DNA from: Candidatus Bathyarchaeota archaeon
Lineage (GTDB): Archaea; Thermoproteota; Bathyarchaeia; Bathyarchaeales; Bathycorpusculaceae
DNA length: 5,519 nucleotides
Direction of reading: 5' to 3'
NCBI GenBank assembly: GCA_026014845.1
Contig: JAOZHM010000136.1
Span: 1 to 5,519 of the forward strand
A model generated the notes under the pieces. That model had not been told where the DNA came from. It saw nothing but the letters and a program-made list of their open reading frames with translations, and ran no database searches. Shown piece by piece: positions 1-4,777 of this stretch. How positions within the stretch are numbered: position 1 is the stretch's first letter; each line of letters begins with the position of its first letter. Position numbers and translations under genes: made by a program.

Positions 1-929
1 AGATAAAATAGCACAGTCTGACTTGTTGAAGTTGAAACAAACACACAAAACAACGCAACAGTAACAATTGAAAAAATTGACGTAAGAGACTTTTTCCATC
101 CTAACCTATCCCCTACATAACCGCCCATAATAACGCTTGTTAAACCAATCAGAGGACTTAAACCGAAAACAATGCTTGCCAAACCAGCATCCAGCCCTTT
201 ACTTTTGGTCAAGTAGGTTGTTATATACGTTGAAATAGTACCTCCTGCAGCACTTCTAAAAAGCAACAGCAAAAGGAAAGACAAGAAAGTCACAGACAAA
301 ACATCCTTTAGCGGAGTAGTCAAACTTTTTCCTTTACTCTCATCATGCTCCTCATGTTCATCATTAGGATGTTCATTTGAATTCGCAAAAAAGGCTATGA
401 CCGCAATAACAAACACTGGTACAATCCAAATGAGGTAGACGTATCTCCATTCAAACCAGTTCAAAACCAGCCCTAACGTGATAGGCCCAATGGCAAACCC
501 AAGAGTACCGCTTCCCCCGTGAAAACCCAATCCCCTATTCAAGAAATCTGTAGGCAAAATATTTGTTGCTGCACTCAAAGCTGGCGGATGATAAAAAGTC
601 GATGCCAAAGCAGTCAAAGAAAAGCACAAGACAATGGTCTCAACAGTGGGAAATAGTATGATCAAAGAAGCCGCAAACACTTGCAAAAATAAACTGAAGG
701 AAATAAGCTTAGTATGACCCAAACGATCAGCAAGCAAGCCGCTGGGAACCGAAAAAACCAGTGAAAAAACTCGAGGAACAGCCACGACAATACTCGCAAT
801 GAGAATAGATAAACCATATTCATCAATTAAAATCGGTAAAAGAGCGAGAGGAAGATTTGAATAGACATGAAGCAAAGTATGAGAAGCACACAAAAAAAAC
901 AATTTAGGTTTAAAATCCCCCTTCACCAT
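1..929 (-). CDS. MFS transporter, C-terminus cut by window edge
   Basis: A major facilitator superfamily permease of the cytoplasmic membrane, probably a proton-coupled efflux carrier; the substrate cannot be read from sequence. The frame is open without a stop from the ATG at 929 to the left edge (309 residues seen; the usual length is about 400, so roughly the last three helices are missing). The N-half carries a classic motif A in the loop after TM2 (GLLADRLGH, residues 64-72). A second motif-A-like loop in the C-half (GGYVGDRLGWKK, 269-280) confirms the two-fold MFS repeat. The segment FYHPPALSAA (112-121) followed by a Gly-rich helix recalls fosmidomycin-resistance-like MFS members, but that placement is tentative. 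The central cytoplasmic loop (about 183-205) is short, acidic and His-containing. The start is supported by GGTGGG 5 nt upstream. A short ORF overlaps this start. It is divergent from the 79-aa gene. Confidence 0.93.
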   Translation of the reverse strand, partial: MVKGDFKPKLFFLCASHTLLHVYSNLPLALLPILIDEYGLSILIASIVVAVPRVFSLVFSVPSGLLADRLGHTKLISFSLFLQVFAASLIILFPTVETIVLCFSLTALASTFYHPPALSAATNILPTDFLNRGLGFHGGSGTLGFAIGPITLGLVLNWFEWRYVYLIWIVPVFVIAVIAFFANSNEHPNDEHEEHDESKGKSLTTPLKDVLSVTFLSFLLLLLFRSAAGGTISTYITTYLTKSKGLDAGLASIVFGLSPLIGLTSVIMGGYVGDRLGWKKSLTSIFSIVTVALFCVFVSTSTSQTVLFY

Positions 930-991
930 AAACCCACCACAGAACCGTATTGTCTTTCTCCTAACTCCTCTTCAAATTCTTGCAGCATCAT
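923..991 (-). CDS. Candidate 22-codon leader ORF overlapping the MFS start
   Basis: A short reading frame begins with two consecutive ATG codons at 991-986 and ends at a TGA inside the MFS start (ATGGTGA, 7-nt overlap). The peptide begins MMLQEFEEELGERQ and ends VVGLW. A TATA box on the minus strand (TTTTATAT, 1021-1014) is centred about 27 bp ahead of the first ATG, the usual archaeal TATA-to-transcription-start distance, so the mRNA would begin at or next to this codon (leaderless). The ORF could couple translation into the transporter gene or act as a regulatory leader peptide. The peptide matches no family I recognise. It could equally be an untranslated 60-nt leader that happens to be open. 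Confidence 0.35.
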   Translation of the reverse strand: MMLQEFEEELGERQYGSVVGLW

Positions 992-1013
992 ACAGAGCCT
1001 AATACACTACACA

Positions 1014-1021
1014 ATATAAAA
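1014..1021 (-). promoter_or_regulatory. TATA box for the MFS / leader transcript
   Basis: Minus-strand TTTTATAT preceded by an A-rich stretch (AAAGAT). Expected transcription start is about 991, which coincides with the first ATG of the leader ORF and gives about 62 nt before the MFS start codon. Confidence 0.5.
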
Positions 1022-1108
1022 TCTTTAACACACAACAATCGGCAAACGTGACATTGGAATCCCTTTTCCACTCAGCTCTCAATATCCTTATTTTTTAACA
1101 ATCGCATT

Positions 1109-1125
1109 TCAAAAAGCCTTTTTGA
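1109..1125. promoter_or_regulatory. Perfect 8-bp-arm palindrome, operator-like
   Basis: TCAAAAAG-C-CTTTTTGA, arms 1109-1116 and 1118-1125, in the divergent spacer between the MFS and the 79-aa gene. The one-base centre rules out a stable RNA hairpin, so protein binding to duplex DNA is the more likely role. A related inverted repeat (AAAAAG-TG-CTTTTT, 1138-1151) follows about 28 bp downstream, just ahead of the promoter of the 79-aa gene. The binding protein is unknown. Confidence 0.35.
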
Positions 1126-1158
1126 CAAAAACAATTGAAAAAGTGCTTTTTTAACGTG

Positions 1159-1193
1159 AAAATTCCTTAAATCTCCCTTCTTTCCTCTTTTTT
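1159..1193 (+). promoter_or_regulatory. Promoter of the 79-aa gene, shared with the connector-like gene
   Basis: Block AAAATT, then TTAAATCT (1167-1174, TATA box), CTTCT, CCTC and a T6 run (1188-1193). Expected transcription start is about 1196, giving a leader of about 17 nt before ATG 1213. The same succession of blocks precedes the connector-like gene at 4370-4403: 19 of the first 23 positions are identical, then CCTC and T6 recur. The distance from TTAAATCT to the start codon is also nearly the same (46 and 44 nt). Confidence 0.55.
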
Positions 1194-1212
1194 AAAATGG
1201 AAGGCTGAGATT

Positions 1213-1452
1213 ATGGCTGAACCTGAGGTTCCGTGGAGCCAATACGACATGGCATACAAACGCATACACGACGCCATAATAAGCTCTATAGTCAGCCCAC
1301 CCACTGGAAAGAAAATCACTAAAAACACTTTCACATGGAACACTGATGGAACACTTGCCACACTGAAAGCCTACGACGGAAACGACCTACTTTTCACACT
1401 CACCTTCACATGGAACCCAGACCGCGCCTTAAAGGAAATTTCACGTTCCTAA
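1213..1452 (+). CDS. 79-aa protein with two FTWN repeats, virus-like hypothetical
   Basis: A small soluble protein of unknown function. The N-terminal part (residues 8-27) is probably a helix (WSQYDMAYKRIHDAIISSIV). A Gly/Pro hinge (29-33) leads to a beta-rich C-terminal half with two copies of FTWN-x-D-x-x-L, at residues 40-48 and 65-73, 25 residues apart. The repeat is also seen in DNA: the same 12 bases encode FTWN at 1330-1341 and 1405-1416. The pattern recalls small beta-hairpin or YD-like repeat units, and such short proteins occur in archaeal virus-like clusters; that link is from memory and is inference. No signal peptide or membrane segment is present. ATG 1213 fits the promoter (TATA about 43 nt upstream); no clear Shine-Dalgarno is visible. 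Codon use favours C and A in third positions, like the gene at 4778 and unlike the MFS gene next to it. Confidence 0.75.
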   Translation: MAEPEVPWSQYDMAYKRIHDAIISSIVSPPTGKKITKNTFTWNTDGTLATLKAYDGNDLLFTLTFTWNPDRALKEISRS

Positions 1453-1515
1453 ACTGCTCTCGGCAAGCCCGGGAACAGGGGAATAGCCAAGTAAAAGGAA
1501 GAAATAAAAAAATGG

Positions 1516-1526
1516 AAAAGGCTTTT
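1516..1526. repeat. Third AAAAG-N-CTTTT inverted repeat
   Basis: AAAAG-G-CTTTT, 64 bp past the stop of the 79-aa gene. It resembles the two larger inverted repeats upstream of that gene (1109-1125 and 1138-1151). Its 5-bp arms are short enough to arise by chance in A/T-rich DNA. Confidence 0.2.
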
Positions 1527-1652
1527 TACACATTATTTTCAAGTTAGAGTTTAGTCCGCTCTTTTTTGGTCGAAGTGAGATGTTTTCTTTCCGTTAGCGC
1601 AGTGACTTGCTGTAATGCTGCTATCACGAATGTTGGTGTGGTTTGAGAAGCT

Positions 1653-1663
1653 AAACCTTATAT
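1653..1663 (+). promoter_or_regulatory. TATA box of the second MFS gene
   Basis: AAACCTTATAT, with the TTATAT core at 1658-1663. The usual 26-27 bp spacing places the transcription start near 1687. That is downstream of the longest-frame GTG (1670) and close to the in-frame ATG at 1691, so a leaderless or near-leaderless message starting at 1691 is possible. Confidence 0.5.
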
Positions 1664-1669
1664 GAGCAT

Positions 1670-2971
1670 GTGTTCATGGTTCTCGAAAGAATGAGGTTCA
1701 TGGGATTGAGGAACCCTCTTGCACGATTCAAGGAGTTTCTATGGCAGGAGTTCTCGTTCATTACGGGTAACTATCGGATTCTAGTGTTTAGTTGGATGAT
1801 AATGGACTTGGCCATGGAGATGCCGCATTCAAACTTCCAGTATTTTATTGAAGCTTTAGGTGGACCGCCTATAGCCTTAGGACTGATAGGTTTTGGCAAC
1901 TTTGTTGCCATGGCTGCTGTAGCCTTTCCTGGGGGCTATCTTGCGGACAAGTATGGTAGGCGTTGGTTGATTAAGACCATGACTTTTGCAATGGCTTTGT
2001 CGTTCCTGTTTTTTGTGTTTGCTCCGTCGTGGCACTTTGTTTTGTTGGGGTCAATAGTGAGCAGTCTTTGTCTAATCTATCAGCCAGCGTTGTTTGCGAT
2101 GGTTCAAGATTCGCTTCCACCAGAGCGTAGGGGCATGGGTTCTTCAATCATTCAGCTTATTCACGGGACCTTTAATACTCCGGGTCCTGTGATCGCTATT
2201 TTTCTTTTCGCGAGTTTTGGAAAGGTTGTGGGCCAGAGAGTTATCTATTTGCTTATGACTGGGTTTTTCCTTGCTGCAGCAGTGCTGCGGCTTAGGTTGA
2301 AGGAGACGATGACAGATGGGAAACCGATTCGCTTCAGCTATTTCATTTCTTCGTATCCGCAGGCTATTAAGGAGAGCGTTGGTGTTTGGAAGTTCGTGCC
2401 CAGAACGGTGTTGTGGCTGTTTTCTGTGAGGACGTTGGTGATGTTTGGCATTTCCCTTACTGGTGTGATTAATGCGCTTTACGCGAGGGATGTGCTTGGG
2501 ATAACAGAGCAGCAGTGGTATTTTGTTTTCATTCCGCTTTTGCTGACTATGGTTGTGGCTTCTCTTCCAATCGGCAAGCTAGTTGATAAGATTGGGAGGA
2601 AAATTCCGATAATTCTCGGCTTAGGCGTGCTTGGCTTAGGTACGGTGATTTTTACGTTTGGCGACTACGTGATGATTATGGTTTCTATGTGTTTGTTTGG
2701 ATTTGCTCACATGTTGATAATGTCGGGAGCGATGGCGCTTGCGACGGATCTCATACAACCGGTGTATAGAGGCAAAGTAATTGGATTCAATAATTTTTTT
2801 GGCTACATACTTATGGGTTTGGGCATGCTGCTTGGTGGCTATCTATACGGAAACTTCATTCCTCAATCTCCCTTCATCATAAGCCTAGGAGCCACGTTTA
2901 TAGCATTGCTCATGGTCATATTTCTCGTACACGAACCGAAAGAACGAGTAGGCGCAATCACTCAGGCATAG
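1670..2971 (+). CDS. MFS transporter, complete, about 12 TM helices
   Basis: A major facilitator superfamily permease of 433 residues in its longest form, a normal MFS length. Motif A is intact after TM2 (GGYLADKYGRR, residues 88-98), with its C-half counterpart GKLVDKIGRK (302-311). The conserved DSLPPERRGMGSS loop (147-159) between TM4 and TM5 is followed by a Gly/Pro-rich TM5 typical of drug/proton antiporters. Role: secondary transport across the cell membrane, probably export; substrate unknown. A cytosolic segment of about 35 residues precedes TM1. The longest frame starts at GTG 1670, but this codon is only 7 nt past the TATA box. ATG 1691 (residue 8) fits the promoter better, and ATG 1676 and 1700 are also in frame. 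The coding strand is rich in G and T (TTG, GTG, TTT codons) until about 2850, then turns C/A-rich for the last 40 codons. It is not closely similar to the minus-strand MFS. Confidence 0.95.
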   Translation: MFMVLERMRFMGLRNPLARFKEFLWQEFSFITGNYRILVFSWMIMDLAMEMPHSNFQYFIEALGGPPIALGLIGFGNFVAMAAVAFPGGYLADKYGRRWLIKTMTFAMALSFLFFVFAPSWHFVLLGSIVSSLCLIYQPALFAMVQDSLPPERRGMGSSIIQLIHGTFNTPGPVIAIFLFASFGKVVGQRVIYLLMTGFFLAAAVLRLRLKETMTDGKPIRFSYFISSYPQAIKESVGVWKFVPRTVLWLFSVRTLVMFGISLTGVINALYARDVLGITEQQWYFVFIPLLLTMVVASLPIGKLVDKIGRKIPIILGLGVLGLGTVIFTFGDYVMIMVSMCLFGFAHMLIMSGAMALATDLIQPVYRGKVIGFNNFFGYILMGLGMLLGGYLYGNFIPQSPFIISLGATFIALLMVIFLVHEPKERVGAITQA

Positions 2972-2990
2972 AGCTGGTTGCGGTGCATCG

Positions 2991-3029
2991 AAAAAACCTT
3001 GTGAATTAGCGCGCGGGCGAGGTTTTTTT
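2991..3029 (+). terminator. Hairpin plus T-tract terminator after the MFS gene
   Basis: AAAAAACCT (2991-2999) pairs with AGGTTTTTT (3020-3028) around a 20-nt G/C-rich loop, and the right arm ends in a T7 run (3023-3029). It lies 20 nt past the MFS stop. Further T runs at 3069-3074 and 3104-3109 could act as additional oligo-T archaeal termination signals. Confidence 0.5.
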
Positions 3030-3032
3030 AGG

Positions 3033-3064
3033 TTTTGGTTGGGGCCAGAACTGTTTGGTAAGCG
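3033..3064 (+). repeat. Left copy of 32-nt imperfect direct repeat
   Basis: Aligns without gaps to 4400-4431 with 28 of 32 bases identical. The mismatches are at 3038, 3040, 3050 and 3053. The longest exact runs are TTTGGTAAGCG and GGGGCCAGA. Similarity continues weakly with a one-base shift (AACGTT here, AACTGTT there) and then stops. Here the frame after TTG 3055 closes at a TAG after 13 further codons, so this copy looks like a dead fragment of the 5' end of the connector-like gene, or one side of an insertion scar. Confidence 0.55.
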
Positions 3065-3207
3065 AACGTTTTTTCGTAGAACGGCTTCTCGTTTAGTTTT
3101 TGGCGTTTTTTCACCTAAGACATAAACAAACGCATTACATGACTATTTAAGCGAAAAACAAGACACATATATTTTATTCCTTCATGAACATGACGGCGAT
3201 GGTGGGA

Positions 3208-3232
3208 ATATTTAAATAAGTGGGATTACTTA
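3208..3232 (+). promoter_or_regulatory. vapBC promoter with operator-like dyad
   Basis: The TATA box ATATTTAAATA (about 3208-3218) predicts a transcription start near 3240, about 10 nt before ATG 3251. Directly behind it is the inverted repeat TAAGT-N6-ACTTA (arms 3217-3221 and 3228-3232), lying between TATA box and transcription start where a bound repressor would block initiation. AbrB-type antitoxins commonly autoregulate by binding such dyads, so this is the likely VapB/VapBC operator (inference). Confidence 0.5.
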
Positions 3233-3250
3233 ATATTAGTGGGTTAAAAA

Positions 3251-3499
3251 ATGACAGCGGTTGTTAAGGTTGATGAAAAGGGCCGAGTGGTCATTCCAAA
3301 GAACATCAGAGAAAAAACAAAGATGAAAGAGGGGGGGTATGTTAAGATCATAGCAAAAGAAAAAAGCATAATAATAGAACCCCTCGAGCCATTCGCAGAT
3401 AAATACTTCGGAGCTTTTAAAATAGATAAATGGCCTGAAGATCTTGACGAATTTGCAGTTGAGGTTATAAAGAAATGGTGGACGTCGAAAGCTACGTAG
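3251..3499 (+). CDS. vapB: AbrB-type antitoxin (VapB)
   Basis: Antitoxin of a type II toxin-antitoxin pair. Residues 2-46 form a SpoVT-AbrB (swapped-hairpin) DNA-binding domain: the strand AVVKVDEKGRVVIPKNIREK is the family signature, followed by an EGGYVKIIAKEKSIIIEP hairpin. Residues 47-82 (PFADKYFGAFKIDKWPEDLDEF and onward to KKWW) form the tail that in this family wraps around and inhibits the PIN-domain toxin. The 82-aa length is normal. The protein should neutralise VapC in the cytoplasm and repress its own promoter. The last 25 bp overlap the start of vapC, so the two are translationally coupled. ATG 3251 lies about 10 nt after the predicted transcription start; no strong Shine-Dalgarno is visible. 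The MTAVVKVDEK start matches typical family N-termini. Confidence 0.92.
   Translation: MTAVVKVDEKGRVVIPKNIREKTKMKEGGYVKIIAKEKSIIIEPLEPFADKYFGAFKIDKWPEDLDEFAVEVIKKWWTSKAT
3461..3466 (+). promoter_or_regulatory. Ribosome binding site of vapC inside vapB
   Basis: GAGGTT, a five-base match (GAGGT) to the archaeal anti-Shine-Dalgarno complement, sits 8 nt before ATG 3475 and supports that start over GTG 3478. It lets the toxin be translated from the antitoxin message. Confidence 0.5.
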
Positions 3500-3897
3500 A
3501 CGTTAACATCTTCGTTTACTGGCTTGGCAACCATCCTTCACTAGGTAAAACAGCATACAAATGGATCAAAAAAATTGAAAACGCTCCAAAAGGAGAGTAC
3601 GCAACTTCCAGCCTAACGCTTTACGAGACAATGGTCATAATTGCAGGTTTAACGGGTAGAACCCTAAAGGACAAGCGTCTCGTAGAAGATGTCATCGACT
3701 CCATGACACACCTAAAAGGCTTACTGATAGACCCACTAAAACCAGAAGACCTCATTCAAGCTGCCGAATTAATGAAAAAATATGACATTGATTACGAGGA
3801 CTCCATACACTTAACAGTTGCACTAAGAAAAGGTGCAAAGAAAATAGTGTCAAACGACAAAGACTTTGATAGCACCCAATTAAGGAGAACCTTCTAA
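3475..3897 (+). CDS. vapC: PIN-domain ribonuclease toxin (VapC)
   Basis: Toxin partner of the upstream AbrB antitoxin; VapC proteins are Mg-dependent endoribonucleases, usually cutting tRNA or rRNA. The 140 residues are one complete PIN domain. The acidic metal-binding set appears intact: D9 in YVDVNIFVYW (with N11), E51 in TLYETMVI, D109 (with D106) in DIDYEDSIHL, and D128 in VSNDKDF. No residue needed for catalysis is obviously missing, so the toxin is predicted active. The start at ATG 3475 is backed by GAGGTT 8 nt upstream and by the 25-bp overlap with vapB. The 3' end converges with the winged-helix gene, whose frame runs antisense through the last 146 bp of vapC. The RNA target cannot be inferred. 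Confidence 0.93.
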   Translation: MVDVESYVDVNIFVYWLGNHPSLGKTAYKWIKKIENAPKGEYATSSLTLYETMVIIAGLTGRTLKDKRLVEDVIDSMTHLKGLLIDPLKPEDLIQAAELMKKYDIDYEDSIHLTVALRKGAKKIVSNDKDFDSTQLRRTF

Positions 3898-4180
3898 GCC
3901 TACATAAAGACATATGGAAACAGCCAGAGAGTGAATGTTCGACGCTGATCTTGTAGAGTTTTGCCTTCCCTATTTTTCTGGAGACTTTGACGATTTCGTA
4001 CTCCTCAAGCTCTGGAAAGTACTTGTAGAATGTTTGCTTGCTCATCCCTAAGGCTTCTATAACCTCCTTTTTCGTGAAGTCGAACAGAGCATTATCCAAA
4101 AAGAAGTCTATCATTTTAAGTTTCGGAGAATTCCCAAGCGTTCTAATAATCACTGACTTGCATTCCCTTTCAGCGTACAT
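3752..4180 (-). CDS. Winged-helix DNA-binding regulator, probably truncated
   Basis: Residues 10-80 look like an archaeal winged helix-turn-helix domain: NSPKLKMIDFFLDN (helix 1), FTKKEVIEALGMSKQTFYKYF (helices 2-3, recognition helix around SKQTFYKYF), then LEEYEIVKVSRKIGKAKLYKI (the beta wing). This matches small archaeal transcription regulators as I remember them. After about residue 87 (KISVEHSL) the sequence loses family character. It turns Cys/Leu/Arg-rich (SLCRLRRF, SLCRLTLF) because it is the antisense strand of the vapC 3' end. The most economical reading is that the original 3' end was lost when it became joined to vapC, and the frame now runs on to a chance stop at 3752. The DNA-binding part (4180 to about 3920) is intact. 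ATG 4180 has no alternative ATG, GTG or TTG before the upstream stop at 4226-4228. Minus-strand AATATT near 4207 could be a TATA box for a leaderless message. Confidence 0.75.
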   Translation of the reverse strand: MYAERECKSVIIRTLGNSPKLKMIDFFLDNALFDFTKKEVIEALGMSKQTFYKYFPELEEYEIVKVSRKIGKAKLYKISVEHSLSGCFHMSLCRLRRFSLIGCYQSLCRLTLFSLHLFLVQLLSVWSPRNQCHIFSLIRQLE

Positions 4181-4258
4181 TTCTTCGGTACTTTCCCCAC
4201 TTGAATATTGTTCTGTTGTCGTATGTTACTGTTCTTACATAAGATTAACCTAAAAACA

Positions 4259-4282
4259 ATTTCTCTAAATCCAACGAGAAAT
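4259..4282. promoter_or_regulatory. Inverted repeat between the regulator and the connector-like gene
   Basis: ATTTCTC (4259-4265), 10-nt spacer, GAGAAAT (4276-4282). Half-site centres are 17 bp apart. It lies in the divergent spacer between the winged-helix gene and the connector-like gene. A dimeric winged-helix protein could bind it, but that link is only positional. Confidence 0.3.
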
Positions 4283-4369
4283 ACGGAAATAACCCAATAC
4301 ATCAAACAAGTTCCAAAGTTTTAGTTACCTACTTCGTTAATCCATTTTAAATTCTGCCTTTTCACCCTA

Positions 4370-4403
4370 AAAATTGTTTAAATCTGGCTTCTCCTCCTTT
4401 TTT
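4370..4403 (+). promoter_or_regulatory. Promoter of the connector-like gene (same type as at 1159)
   Basis: AAAATT, TATA box TTAAATCT (4378-4385), CTTCT, CCTC and T6 in the same order as at 1159-1193. Expected transcription start is about 4407, so coding must begin after that. This excludes the TTG at 4374, which lies in the TATA box itself, and points to TTG 4422. Confidence 0.55.
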
Positions 4404-4431
4404 GTTCGGGGCCAGAGCTATTTGGTAAGCG
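4400..4431 (+). repeat. Right copy of 32-nt imperfect direct repeat
   Basis: Partner of 3033-3064 (28/32 identical, start-to-start distance 1367 bp). This copy spans the predicted transcription start, the 5' leader and the first codons of the connector-like gene (TTG GTA AGC). It therefore looks like the original and the left copy like the derived fragment. Confidence 0.55.
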
Positions 4432-4775
4432 TAACTGTTGATGACGTTCATGACGTAATTAACGTTAGTGCCGTGGACATTCCAGACGCTAAGGTTTTGA
4501 AGATGATAAAGCGCGCTGAGGTCACGTTAGAGCTTGAGCTTAGCAAAGAAATAGATTATGAAAACTGTACGGATGCTGAGAAGGAGTTTATCACCGTCTT
4601 AGCCGCTGTTTATGCTATTTGTTACTTGACTGGCGGCTCAGCTGTTGGCTTAAGCTTCACTGTTGGAGATCAAAACGTAAGCGTGTTAAGCAAGGCTCCA
4701 CCCCTAGACATCTTACAGTCTGAACTTGAACGAATATTGAACGGTTTAAAACAGCCTTACGTTGGGAGAGTCTAA
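4422..4775 (+). CDS. Phage-type head-tail connector-like protein
   Basis: A 117-aa protein from TTG 4422. The frame is open further upstream, to TTG 4374, but that codon overlaps the TATA box. The chosen start yields MVSVTVDDVHDVINV, a natural N-terminus. Residues 5-12 and 18-35 (DIPDAKVLKMIKRAEVTLEL) are predicted helices. Then come an NCTDAEK turn, a hydrophobic helix (FITVLAAVYAICYL, about 54-67), a GGSAVGLSFTVGDQNVSV beta-hairpin (69-86) and a C-terminal helix (ILQSELERILNGL). This helix-helix-hairpin-helix plan and size match HK97 gp6 / SPP1 gp15-like connectors, which form the ring joining the portal to the tail. The assignment is by pattern, not by an identifiable catalytic motif. The next gene starts 2 nt after the stop, so the two form one operon. 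It may be structural in a provirus or a domesticated relative. Confidence 0.6.
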   Translation: MVSVTVDDVHDVINVSAVDIPDAKVLKMIKRAEVTLELELSKEIDYENCTDAEKEFITVLAAVYAICYLTGGSAVGLSFTVGDQNVSVLSKAPPLDILQSELERILNGLKQPYVGRV

Positions 4776-4777
4776 AA

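Noticed and set aside
1167..1361. 64-codon minus-strand open frame over the start of the 79-aa gene
   Set aside because: It is antisense to a better-supported gene and its promoter, and its sequence shows no family-like features.
1516..1526. Rho-independent-type terminator after the 79-aa gene
   Set aside because: The one-base centre and 5-bp A/T arms cannot form a stable RNA hairpin; it is better treated as a weak inverted repeat.
1453..1669. Possible structured RNA in the spacer (GTGA/TCAC and GCAG/CTGC pairings around 1599-1628)
   Set aside because: The pairings are short and not nested into one convincing fold. Apart from the TATA box and weak repeat, nothing else is supportable in this spacer.
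3041..3064. tRNA-like 5' half (acceptor-like GGGGCCA followed by a D-arm-like TTTGGTAAGC)
   Set aside because: Neither this copy nor the one at 4408 continues into an anticodon stem, a T-arm (GGTTCRA) or a closing acceptor strand.
3244..3534. 96-codon minus-strand open frame across vapB
   Set aside because: It is the antisense shadow of a clear AbrB antitoxin, with Ser/Phe-rich composition typical of such shadows.
4038..4253. 71-codon plus-strand open frame over the winged-helix gene
   Set aside because: It is antisense to the recognisable DNA-binding domain and has no independent support.
4374..4421. N-terminal extension of the connector-like protein from TTG 4374
   Set aside because: The codon overlaps the predicted TATA box and lies upstream of the predicted transcription start.
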